Of a DNA stretch of 64,000 bases, positions 21,490 to 32,198 are shown one piece after another. Origin of the DNA: Scleromitrula shiraiana (taxonomy: Eukaryota > Ascomycota > Leotiomycetes > Helotiales > Sclerotiniaceae); contig JABELC010000003.1 in the NCBI GenBank assembly GCA_028455995.1, positions 2,604,001 to 2,668,000 of the forward strand, given 5' to 3'. The first letter of the stretch is position 1, and every line of letters starts with the position of its first letter. The translations under genes and the position numbers were made by a program. The notes beneath the pieces are model-generated. The model did not search any database and had not been told where the DNA came from. It was given only the letters and a program-made list of their open reading frames with translations.

Positions 21490-24234
21490 ATGATAATGAA
21501 GTTGCTATCTATTCTGGGCCTACTGGGTCTCGGGTGTTCTGTAACTGCTACGAATCTACAACCAAGAAATTACGATTCAAACGATTTTTATGTCCTACAT
21601 CTCGATTCTGCCATCGATGCATCACAGGTAGCAACAAAATTGGGGTTAACACACGAAGGTCAATTAGGGGAGTTGGAAGACCACCACATCTTCTCGACAC
21701 ATAAGCAAGATGAAGATATTGTACATACAGCTTTGAAGGAGAGAAAGAGGAGGAAAAGAACATTGGGCGACTTTGATATTCTAGATGGAGTTAAGTTCGC
21801 GCAAAAACAAAAGTTGAAGCCTCGAATGGAGAAGAGAGGAATAATACCGCCAGCCCCGGAAGGATACGATCTGGCGATTCGACAAGATACGGCAGCTCCT
21901 GTCGATGCGGCGATTGTGAAACAACAAGAAGTTGCTAAGGCATTAGGAATTCACGACCCTATATTTAAAGACCAATGGCATTTATATAATCCAATACAAG
22001 TCGGGCACGATGTCAATGTTACAGATGTATGGATGCAAAACATTACCGGTCTTGGTTCAATTGTCGCAATTGTGGATGATGGATTGGACATGTACAGCGA
22101 CGATTTAAAGGCCAATTACTATGCGGAAGGGTCCTACGATTTCAACGAAAATACATTAGAGCCGAAACCTCGTCTGGATGATGATAAACATGGCACACGA
22201 TGTGCTGGAGAAGTTTCAGCCGTCAAAAACGATGTCTGTGGCGTTGGAGTTGCTTGGGATTCAAAAATCGCAGGAATTCGTATATTGTCCAAATTGATTA
22301 CCGATGCTGATGAAGCAATTGCTATGAACTATGCATACCAACACAATCAGATTTACTCATGTTCATGGGGTCCCCCGGATGATGGAAGATCAATGGACGC
22401 TCCCGGAATCCTCATCAAAAGGGCAATGGTAAATGCAGTTCAAAAAGGTCGAGGTGGATTGGGTTCCATTTATGTGTTTGCATCTGGAAATGGTGCTGCC
22501 AATGGAGACAATTGTAACTTTGATGGTTACACCAACAGTATTTACAGTATCACGGTTGGAGCTATTGATCGTAAAGGACTTCATCCTTACTATTCTGAAA
22601 AATGCTCTGCTCAACTTGTTGTGACTTATAGTAGTGGAAGTGGAGATTCCATTGTAAGTTTATCCCCCGCCTTAATTTGAAAACAACTAACAGAATTGCA
22701 GCATACAACTGATGTTGGTACGAACAAATGCTCTTCTAACCACGGCGGTACTTCTGCTGCTGCACCTTTAGCTGCTGGTATCTTCGCTTTGGTCTTGCAG
22801 ATCAGACCAGATCTCACGTGGAGGGATCTGCAATATTTAGTTATGGCAACCGCTTTGCCAGTTGATTTGGAGACTGGAGAATGGCAAACCACCACCATTG
22901 GAAAGAAGTTCAGTCATACTTTTGGATATGGAAAAATTGATACATGGGCAACCATCGAGGCTGCCAAGGATTTCAAAAATGTTAAACCTCAAGCTTGGTT
23001 TTATTCGCCATGGATTCATGTTAATCAGGCCATTCCACAAGGAGAAGAGGGTCTTGCTGTTTCATTCGAAGTTACGCCAGTTATGTTGCAAGAAGCAAAT
23101 TTGGAACGCCTTGAACATGTCCAAGTCACAATGAATGTTGCTCACTCCAAGCGAGGAGATTTGAGTGTCGATTTGATCAGCCCTGATAAGCTTGTTAGCC
23201 ATCTATCTACCACACGCCAGTTCGATGCTGATCCAGACGGATATGAGGATTGGACATTTATGTCTGTTGTTCATTGGTTAGTAATCCCAGATAAACGATC
23301 ATAATATCTTTCTAACAAATACTCTAGGGGTGAATCGGGAATCGGAACCTGGACCATAATCGTCAAAGACACAGCCGTAAACGAGCACAACGGAACCTTC
23401 ACCGACTGGCATCTCAAACTATGGGGCGAATCCATCGATGCCTCCAAAGCTACCGTCCTCCCTATGCCTACCGAACAAGACGACGACAACCACGCCGAAA
23501 TAGCCACCACCACCATCAGCGGCTCCGCAACCTCCCTCCCAACCCCTCCCTCCACAGCCTCAAGCTCCAGTCTCTCCGGCAATCCCACAGACCACCCCGA
23601 CCGTCCCATCAACGCCAAACCCACCGGCACCACAGAAGACGAGTCGACGTCCCCAACCAGCTCATCCAATGCCTCTCCCGACGCATCGACGACCGCCCAG
23701 CCCTCAACATGGATCCCCTCGTTCCTCCCCACCTTCGGCGTTTCCTCCCGCACCCAAATCTGGATCTATAGCGCCCTCGGCCTCATTGCAGTCTTCTGCT
23801 CTGGATTAGGCGTGTACCTGTATATGGCGCGCCGGAAACGCATCAGGAATAATCCGCGCGATGAGTGGGAGTTTGATTTGTTGGAAGAGGATGAGGTGGA
23901 AGGGTTGGCGGGGGGGAAAGTCGGGGGTGCTAGGGTAGGAGGGAAGAAGGGGGGGAAGAGGAGAGCGGGCGAGTTGTATGATGCGTTTGCGGCGGGGAGT
24001 GATGATGAGGAGGATGAGAGCAGTGAGGATGAGGATGGGGGCGCAGAAGGGTATAGGGATGTGGTTAAAGGGAGAGGGAGGAGGGAGAAAAAATATGGGG
24101 ATGGTGGGAGTGAGGGGAGTGGAAGCGGGAGTGGCAGTGGGAGTGGACATCATGTTATTGGGGATGAGAGTGAGGATGAAGGAAGTGTGGTTGACGTTAG
24201 GGATGAGAAGAGGGGGGGGTTGTTGAGGAAGTAA
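21490..24234 (+). CDS. kex2: Kexin, KEX2-type subtilisin-like processing protease
   Basis: Three exons: 21490-22653, 22702-23276 and 23328-24234, with introns of 48 and 51 bp, giving 881 aa. The start is ATG at 21490 or 21496; either gives a signal peptide (MKLLSILGLLGLGCSVTA). A propeptide with dibasic sites (KRRKR, MEKR) precedes the catalytic domain. The triad is Asp196 (IVDDGLD), His234 (DDDKHGTRCAGE) and Ser406 (NHGGTSAAAP), with oxyanion Asn334 (FASGNGA). A P-domain follows (FEVTPVMLQEANLERLEHVQVTM to TFTDWHLKLWGE), then a Ser/Thr-rich stalk, one membrane span at about 722-745 and a cytosolic acidic tail with a Gly-Ser repeat. Kexin cleaves after Lys-Arg/Arg-Arg in the late Golgi to mature secreted proteins and pheromones. 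The next gene, convergent, encodes SNX4. Confidence 0.97.
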
Positions 24235-24964
24235 ATTGATTGATTGCTTGCTTGCTTGCTTGATTGATTGCTTGATTGGGGGGTAAATAGATAGACGAAT
24301 TAGCAGGGAGATGACTTGATTGATTCGCATGGAAGTAGAAGGGAGAACAAATGGAGATGGAAAAGCATGGTATTTTGTAGATTTCTTGTTTAGGTTAATT
24401 GTATGGATACATGCATATGCATGGATACGATGAGTGGTGCAAAGGAATAGAATGGAATGGAATGCTTAGGTAGCGACCGGTATATGAATATAAAACTACG
24501 ATTTTATCTCATCTCATCTCATCTCATCTTACAGTATATCTCATATCATACCATATCATACATATCGTTCATAGTCAAAGTCATAGTCATATGATAATAT
24601 TCAGATTCCTTTATTTTTCTTTTTTCTTATTTATTTATGTATTTATTTATTCCCTCTTTCTCTGCTTGCTTGCTTGCTTACATCGATACATACGTACGTA
24701 CATACATACATTCATTCGTTCATAGAGAGGATACTCCCAACGCCCTACCCACCATACCCTGCCATACCCTGCCCTAATCGAACGGTTCCATTTCCCAATA
24801 CCAATCCAATCCCATCCATTGCATCACATCCTAATTCGTAATATTACTCAATCACTCACACTCACTCAGAGAATCACATATATTCTATGCAAATCCACCC
24901 ACCCCCATCCATCCCTCGCCATCCCCAAACTCAACCCTCAAACCCCTCCCCCAAAACAAGGACT
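24235..24964. other. Convergent intergenic region
   Basis: This 0.7-kb stretch separates the kexin and SNX4 stop codons. It has short tandem repeats (TTGC/TTGA about 24238-24276, ATCTC about 24508-24530, TTGC about 24666-24680, ACATACGT about 24683-24710). No gene is seen. Confidence 0.6.
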
Positions 24965-26484
24965 CTAAACCTCCACCCCCACCCCCTCAATAACATCCCT
25001 CCCCTCCTCCCCCCCTCCCATCTCCCTAACATACCCCTCCCAAACCCCCAGCACCTTCTCAAAAAACCTCACATTGGCATCCGCCAACCCCCCCAGCTGA
25101 CTCCTAAACTCCACCCTCTTGATCCTCTCAAAATCATTCACCTCCCTCACAACCTCCTCATCAAACGCCTCCGTCGTTTTCTTCGCCTCCTCAACCCCGC
25201 TCGTCAACTCATCGATCCTTAATTCCAATCGTCGCAGTCTCTCCCGTCGACTTTGTTCATGGTCCACACCCCTTACATCTTCGATTTTCGAGCGGATGAA
25301 TCCCCCCGCTCCGGTGAGAGCGGACGAGCCATGCGATGAGGCGAGTGTGTCTCTATCCGTTGTTGATTTCGTGAGGTATTCGGTGAGTTGCTCGAAATCT
25401 AGTTGTTTTTGTTCTCGGGCTTTGAGGAGGTTTTTTACCGCCGTGGAATACGCTTGCATGTCTCGGAGACTTCCTAGATAGTTTTGATCCGTGTGGTCTT
25501 TTAGCATCTTGATACCGGCGCTGGTATCTTCTACGCTGGCGCTGAAGGCGTGGACGCTGGGTTCTACGCCCGGTTCTAGGTTGATGAGTCGTTGGAATTG
25601 CTCGGCTAGGTCTTTATAATCGGTTTCCAGATCTCCTTCACGACGGGCAACACGGGCAACGATTTTCTCAATATGCCCTAGATCTTCATCCAATTTGTCT
25701 GATTTTTCCTTAACTTCAATAAACCGTTTGTCTGGCTTGTGAACCTTGGTAAACGCATTTATGAATGTATCCGTGAAGTTATCGAAAACGCCAGCAGATT
25801 GTTCATCCCTAGATCCCCCACGTTGAGGTCGTGATCGCATCGTTGCATTCCAGTCTGTACTTTCGAGAAAGAGGATTAAGATAGCGCTGCGGCGAAGTAC
25901 AGGGTGGAGTGTTAGACGGGTCAGGAACCGATTGAGAGAGTTAGCTCGTCGTTGGGTAAAATCGGTGCCGAATCGATCTCCTCGTACATATTCCATCTTA
26001 TGCTTGTCTGGCAAGGGAGGTACAGCGCACGCTGGATATTCCTTATAAAGCGTATTATATAAAAATACAAAATCAGTAAACCTTCTCCTAACCGTAGTCG
26101 TAGGTTTCTGAAAAGATGGAAACGTAGTCTAAGGAAATAAACATTAGCATACTCTCCCATATATTCATCCCAACAACATCCATCTTCATGCGCTAGGAAA
26201 TACACCCCATAGGATATACATACATTAGTCGTAACAAGATAAGATACAAAAGCATCCTTAGTCCCATCATTCTCCTTAATAGGTGATCCCACTATACATT
26301 CCAAGACGCCTTCTCCCACACCAGCCAAATCAATACCATCTGCATCCCTCCCAGCTTGATTAACATTATTATGTCTTTCAAAATCAGGACCCTCACTTCC
26401 ATCGTCACTGCGAGGACTGGTGATATGTGGATTTCCTCCCCGAGTATGTTGCCATTCGACATTGGCAAAATCGTCGTGATCCAT
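24965..26484 (-). CDS. snx4: Sorting nexin SNX4 (Atg24), PX-BAR
   Basis: Two exons, 26224-26484 and 24965-26128, with a 95-bp intron (GTATGT..CTTAG), give 474 aa. The junction falls inside the PX domain: AFVSYLVTTN joins TTFPSFQKPTTTVRRRF. The PX part continues with FTDFVFLYNTLYKEYPACAV, PPLPDKHK and DRFGTDFTQRRANSLNRFL, the basic pocket that binds phosphatidylinositol 3-phosphate. The C-terminal half, from KPDKRFIEVKEKSDKLDEDL on, is the coiled-coil BAR domain diagnostic of SNX4. The protein recycles cargo from endosomes to the Golgi and takes part in selective autophagy, usually as a heterodimer with another nexin. The start MDHDDFANVEWQ is the first Met of an acidic N-terminal tail. The C-terminal end (GGGEEGRDVIEGVGVEV) is low complexity. 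Confidence 0.93.
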
Positions 26485-27236
26485 TGTCGTCGTAATTAAA
26501 TGCGTATTATGCGCGGCGGGGCAATCGAATTCTTGGTAGCAAGGAAAATTGTCTCCAAAGATGTAGGATTAATATTAATAGAATGGTAAAAAAACTGTGA
26601 AGTGATTGTCGATGGTATTGATGATTTCTAATTCTTTCTCTTCATAAGTTGTGTTTGTATTTGTAGGCTTGTAGAGATTATATTAGTTGGTGGTTTGTGA
26701 GGTATCATTGATGTTGAATTCTAGCAATTAACTCAATAGAGCTTGAACACCCACGAGTAGAAGAGAAGGCCGGGAGAGGTAGGCGCGGACCGATGTCATC
26801 AAGCTTAGGCTAATCTGGCTTGGCGGTTTCTAATGGCAGAACAAATCTTGTATCTTGCCCTTGGTGAAATTGTCATACATTTGGTTATCGATATAAAGCA
26901 AACCATTCATCTGGGCACTTCATAAACAAAGAAGACCTATTTATTAATATCAAAATGATAAACGTATATTTGTAGTGGTACAGAAGAGTTATTCGTATTG
27001 CTACAAAAGGTATATTGTTTGCTGTTTGCTGTTTGTGTACTAAACACTATTTGCTGTTTTCTCATGGCACTCTGCCTGTCTATTGATGAGTTTCTAAAAA
27101 CATTCCCATTCCCATCCAATCAATCTATGCAGAAGAATTCAAGTCCCAGAATACTATTCTATATCTGTTAAGACAACAAAAGTGAAGAATTTTTCAAAAA
27201 AATGTTACAATTCAGAGAGTGGAATTGATTCAAAAA
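26485..27236. other. Intergenic between SNX4 and LETM1 genes
   Basis: This is SNX4 promoter plus LETM1 3' sequence. A short TTTGCTG repeat lies at about 27016-27034. No gene is seen; a 60-codon minus-strand frame at 26937-27119 has no support. Confidence 0.5.
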
Positions 27237-28953
27237 TCACTTTGTCTCCGGGGACTTTTCATCCCTTGACCTCCCTTGTTCCTGCTTCAATAATGCACCC
27301 TCTTTCTCTGCATCAATTGCTTCATTGATTTGATCCTTCTTTGCTCCATCGGCTTCAGCCTCAATTCTTCTCTCTTCCTTTTCGTCAATATCTTCGTTAT
27401 CTTGAGGAGTAGCTCTACCTTCTTCAGTGTTCTCCTCATTTTGCTCATTCTCCTCCTCAATGAGCTCTTGTTGTTCCCTAAGAACTTCCAGACGTTGTTT
27501 GTTAGTGGCAGCACCTTCAGCATTGTGAACCTCAAGCTCAATTTCGTGGAACAATTCTTCAGGGATAGATGACAAGACACCGGTAAGGGCATCAATTTGA
27601 GTTGAAAATTCTGCTTCCTTTCCTTGAGCATACATGAATGCATTGCTCAAGACTAGAAGCGTAGAAGGCACACCATGCTTGAGTCGTAATTCCAACCAAG
27701 CTTGTAAATCATCTCTTAGACGGCCAGGTGACATTCCGTGTGTTCTAAGACCACGGCTCAGGCAGGCAAGTTGAAGTTCCGGTACGGATAAACTATCAAC
27801 ACCCTCGAAACTGATAGCCCTGTCATCTCTCTTAATTTGTCTCATACGGTGGCGAATCTGGTATCGGAGCATCATGTCGGTTCCGAATGTGTTCAAATTC
27901 ATGTATCTGCACATTCCCACTAATTGAGGACGAGACAGATTGTCCAAAGTCAAATCATCTTTAAAGATTTGGCAGACCTTGATAACTTCGGAGGCTGAAG
28001 GGGTCTCGCCAGTTGCTCGAACTTTGCGGAAGAACTGGGCAAACTCTTCCTTTTGAGCATTCGCTGAGCTCAACGGCAAACCAGTCTCCTTCAAAGTGCT
28101 TCGCAAGAAGGCACTAACATCCTTTCGAGTTGCTCGAAGAGATGAAGCTTTAGCATCTTTCGATTTTTGTCCTTCATATGTACTTGGAAGCATGTTGGGG
28201 AAGAGCTTGAGAGCAACTGGAAGTAATAACTCTGCAAAAGGTACAAGGACGAACACCGAAAATGGCACCAAACGGCCAATATCCTGGACCGTTCTTCGCA
28301 ATTGTCTGTGTTCCCTGCGACTAAGCTCATATCCTGCAGCCATTTTTAATGCCAACCGTGAACTAATCTTGACCTCAGTTGCCAGCAGTTTTGTTCCATC
28401 CCAGTAATGAGCTGCTTCTTTCTTAATTTTCTGACCCAAAGTCAACTTCTTTTCGACCTTCTTTCCATCCTGTTTCTCTACTGACTTCTCCTTTACACCA
28501 GCTAATTCTGACAATGTCAAAGCCTCATGGGAATCGGTTTTTGGGACTGCGGTAGCCTTGTCGTTCGGTATAGCGTCGATTTCATGTTTTTGTGCTTGTT
28601 TCGCAGCCTCTTTCGATTGTGCATTGGAGGAAATAGGAAGTGGTTTTTGAGCTTCTTTAGAGTTGAAACCTGGAGGTGGACCGCCCGAAGTCCCTCCTGA
28701 TGTATGAGTATCTGTCGTAACGCCTCTTCGTGGTATTAAGATGGCCAACGCTGACATTTGTGAAGGAAGAGTTCTAGCATTTCGACTTAAATATGCTGCC
28801 GAGGGACCGAACGAAGATCTTTGAAGCGCACGACCTGAGAACTATCATTAGCATTGAAAAATTTGTTAATTCGTGCTTTGATGAGTATAACGAACCTCCA
28901 CTCATGAATGATGTTTGCGCCGCATTGCGGACAATTCTCGATGAAGCACTCAT
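27237..28953 (-). CDS. Mitochondrial LETM1-domain protein (Mdm38/Ylh47 type)
   Basis: Two exons, 28896-28953 and 27237-28834, with a 61-bp intron (GTTCGT..TTCTCAG, GCTAAT branch), give 551 aa. The small first exon encodes MSASSRIVRNAAQTSFMSG and joins RALQRSSFGPSAAYLSRNAR, an Arg/Ser/Ala-rich presequence free of acidic residues, as expected for import into mitochondria. Without that exon the frame would start inside the presequence. The LETM1 core runs from HYWDGTKLLATEVKISSRLA, through the inner-membrane span LVPFSVFVLVPFAELLLPVA, to MCRYMNLNTFGTDMMLRYQI and LSRGLRTHGMSPGRLRDDL. Family members act in potassium/proton exchange, ribosome attachment and membrane insertion at the inner membrane. 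The C-terminus is Glu/Lys-rich coiled coil. It is divergent from a second predicted mitochondrial gene, adk2. Confidence 0.92.
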
Positions 28954-30170
28954 ATTTGAGGCGGATCCTCTAGAGTAGAGAAAAGAATGCTATCGAAAGA
29001 AGGCCAAAGTCGCAATATCAAAGTGTAAAGAATATAGTGAGTGATTCTTTTTCAAGGAACAATCATAAGTAATAATTGAGCTTTTCAAAAGTGATGGTTA
29101 CAAATCTTTGAACCACAACTTTCTTCGAGGTCTTCTTTCTTCAACAATCGGGATTATTCTATATGGAACTTAGCGTCACAATCACGTGAAGAGTTGAGAT
29201 TCACGATAACTCCGTGCGGTTCGGTGCGGTTCGTTGCGGTTCGGTGCGGTGCGGATTTATCATAAGAATTAAAGTCAAGCTAATAAATTTGGCAAGTGAG
29301 TAAGTGAGATTTAACTTAAACTTATATATGTACGATGAAGTAGTCGGAATGGATTAAAACAGATACATGCCTGAATTTATAGATAGCTCAATATCTAAGT
29401 ACATAGTACGGTAGGTGTATGCATGCAGCAGAGTACCGCCGTACTGTAATGTAAATAAGCGGACAAGCGGACAATCGGACAAGCAACTGGCGTTGGTCAG
29501 ATAAGATAATCAATACGATCAATACCGGTTATCTAATCAATTCAAAACAATTCAATTCAATTAAATTCAATTAATCGAAGTCGGATCATCCTTCCTCAAC
29601 AAAAACCCGGGGAACTAAACTAAAATAAGAATAGTTTAAGAATTTTAGAACAATTTTGGAAAAAGACCTGACGGTTACAAACTTCCCCCGCTGTACTTCG
29701 GTATTCCATACTTCGTAATAATTCTGATATTCCCGGATGTGAAAGTCTACCATAGAGGTATTGTACATTCCTTCCACATTCACATTCATATTCACATTCA
29801 CATTCACATTCACATTTACATTCCATTTCTCCCATACTGTATGTACTATATATATATGTACTACTATTCATCTCAGTTTCAATACTTAAGATCCTTATCA
29901 CCATCACCATCACCATCATCATCACCATTTTGTTTTTATTCATTCCATTCCATTCCATTCCTTCTTCTCTGCTGATTATCACAGCTTTTAGAGATTAATT
30001 TCAAATCATAAATTGTTGAAATCATACTGTATACTACTTTCCTTTTCGGCGCAAACAGAGGGTACTTCGATACGACATAATACATACTTTCGGACATCCG
30101 ATACAGACTTTGGGTCTAGAATATTAATGATAACAATCCTTCACGAAATACTCTCAATATATATCAAATA
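28954..30170. other. Divergent promoter region of the LETM1 and Adk2 genes
   Basis: This 1.2-kb region holds both promoters and no convincing gene. At 29214-29257 a GC-rich array of GTGCGGTTCG-like units stands out in AT-rich DNA. A GCGGACAA unit repeats at about 29459-29482, CATTCA units at about 29777-29820, and ATCACC units at about 29897-29925. A TCCATTCCAT-like run lies at about 29941-29960. Confidence 0.55.
29214..29257. repeat. GTGCGGTTCG-type tandem array
   Basis: About four imperfect copies of a 10-bp unit (GTGCGGTTCG with a GTT and a GTG variant) in the LETM1/Adk2 intergenic region. It is the only GC-rich patch in that intergenic region. Confidence 0.8.
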
Positions 30171-31020
30171 ATGCGACTTAAAAAGGCAGCAAGAATCATT
30201 CTCGTAGGGGCTCCAGGTGTAGGGAAAGGAACACAAGCAGAAAGGCTTCTTCAGAGGTTTCCTCAACTATCCGCTATTAGTTCTGGAGATTTGTTGAGGG
30301 ACAATGTCAAGAATCGGACTCCTTTAGGTATGCTAGAATGAATAAAGTGAATATAGCCAAGCTAACTCAGAATGTGCAGGAATTAAAGCAGAAAGTACAA
30401 TCAAGTCTGGTGCACTCGTTCCCGATGCTATGATACTTCGACTCATCACACACGAACTTAAAGATCGCGGCTGGCTAATGCCTTCTTCAGCTCCATCGAT
30501 AACACTAGCATCCAGTTCAATATCATCGCAAGACATGAGTTCAGATTCTTATGTCGAGCAACAATCTCTCGCGCAATCATATCCACCTCCCCAAACGTCT
30601 GAAGATCCATCTGCTTCATTCATACTCGATGGTTTTCCACGCACAGCTGCACAAGCAACTCAACTCGATTCTCTTATACCCATCAATCTTGTCGTTTCTT
30701 TAAGAACGCCTGCTTCTGTAATATTAGAGCGAATCACTGGTCGTTGGGTTCATGCTCCATCTGGTCGTGTTTACAATACTACTTTTAATGCACCCAAAGT
30801 CGCAGGAAAGGATGATATTACTGGTGAAAGCCTCACAAAAAGGCCAGATGATTGCGAGGAAACATGGAAAACAAGATTTAAGAAATTCGAAGAGACAAGC
30901 AAACCACTACTTGAACATTACGACCGCAAGGGCGTATTATGGGAAGTTCAAGGAAACAGTAGCGACGAGATTAGTCCCTTGTTATTCCGCGAATTTGAAA
31001 ACAGATTCGCCGATCTATAA
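30171..31020 (+). CDS. adk2: Adenylate kinase, Adk2 type (mitochondrial GTP:AMP phosphotransferase)
   Basis: Two exons, 30171-30327 and 30380-31020, with a 52-bp intron (GTATGC..GTGCAG), give 265 aa. The start MRLKKAARIILVG leads straight into the P-loop GAPGVGKGTQAE. Other signatures are AISSGDLLRDN (AMP site), FILDGFPRTAAQATQLD, ITGRWVHAPSGRVYNTTFN, DDITGESLTKRPDD (LID) and ETWKTRFKKFEETSKPLLEHY. The LID lacks the four zinc cysteines, as in eukaryotic enzymes. Adk2-type enzymes phosphorylate AMP in the mitochondrial matrix with GTP or ITP. A Ser/Pro-rich insert of about 45 residues lies between ELKDRGWL and FILDGFPRT and is not part of the usual fold. The targeting sequence is short, as in yeast Adk2, whose N-terminus is uncleaved. 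Confidence 0.93.
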
Positions 31021-32198
31021 AAACTGTTTAGTTTTTAACGCTTTTGAATACGATGGATAAGATGAGAAGATAAGATGTGTATTTTAGTTTTTGGGATTTG
31101 GCGCTTTGCAGGTGGTAAAAGAGGATTGCTGTTGGCCTTCAACGGTTACAATACAACTCTAGTCGATTTTTCGCTTATTCCTCCTTTTTCTTGCGCTCTT
31201 GAATTGAAAACACCCCCAAGTGGGTCTTTTATTTCTCGTTGATGATGAAGAATATAATTGGTCATTCCAATTTCTGTTTTATGTATTGTATGAGAGAAAA
31301 GGATCTGGCGAGTGATCTCACCACCGGATTCGGTCCATCTAAACATATTAGATGCTTGCATCAATCGTCGATCCCTAGAGCTTACAATGTACTATCAAAG
31401 TACATTCAATGGGCGTATACTTCAAATCTGCAAGAAACATGCTGGTCATGTGTTTCGGTACTCCCTCTCGGTAACAGTCTTTCTTCTAGTCGAGGAAAAC
31501 CATTTAGCTTTCTTTGTTCCATTGAGAGGAAATGTTTTGCTCGGCATCTTCTACCGGGAGATACATCTACAATTATTTGATTCAGTTTGGATACCTCAGA
31601 TGTCCCCAGGCGATTAATTTCATTTTCCCTACATGAACAAATATTAAGTATTTTTTGGCCACATCTTCTCCCATTGCAACATCGCTTCGTAGATATCATA
31701 CATGCGTACTAAAGCGCCTGCGAAGCTCTTATATATATCAATTGATGTTGAAACAATTACCATACACTTTCCCTTATGAACATAGTACAACCGTGATATC
31801 ACCAACTCACTTGTTAGATACCAATCCCTATTCATCGTTTCCCCAGATTCTCAAACAAGTAAAATGACGCTACTCTTCTCAATCTGTCACACGCACATCT
31901 ACTCATGATAGCATTGCCTCTCTATTAAAACTTGATTTCAACTTACAATGCTATTAATTTTCCCTTCCCTTTGTTTCCCTTTATCCAGGTACATCTACTC
32001 ATGATGATACGCTTCCTTTTCTAAACCTGATTTCTCTTCACGATGCTATTAATTTTCTATTCGCTTTGTCCCTCTTCTTTTACATAATAACGATGAGAGT
32101 TCTTGCTATTACCATTCTAACCAGGGAATAAGACCTCTATTTGCATAATTTGCACTCATATAATACATGTTGGGTAGATTCTAAATACATAAATTAAA
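31021..32198. other. Intergenic, no gene seen
   Basis: This is 1.2 kb of 3' sequence and the promoter of the hexose transporter. Two imperfect direct copies of a segment containing ACATCTACTCATGAT occur at about 31892 and 31989, each followed by similar text (ATGCTATTAATTTTC at about 31948 and 32043), so an unequal duplication of about 95 bp is likely. ORFs up to 113 codons here carry no motifs. Confidence 0.55.
31889..32090. repeat. Two-copy direct repeat, about 95 bp each
   Basis: ACATCTACTCATGAT at 31892 and 31989 begins two similar blocks that both continue with a TT..CTATTAAAACTTGATTTC- or TTTCTAAACCTGATTTC-like stretch and ATGCTATTAATTTTC, then CCCTTTG or GCTTTGT. It looks like an old tandem duplication. 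Confidence 0.6.
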
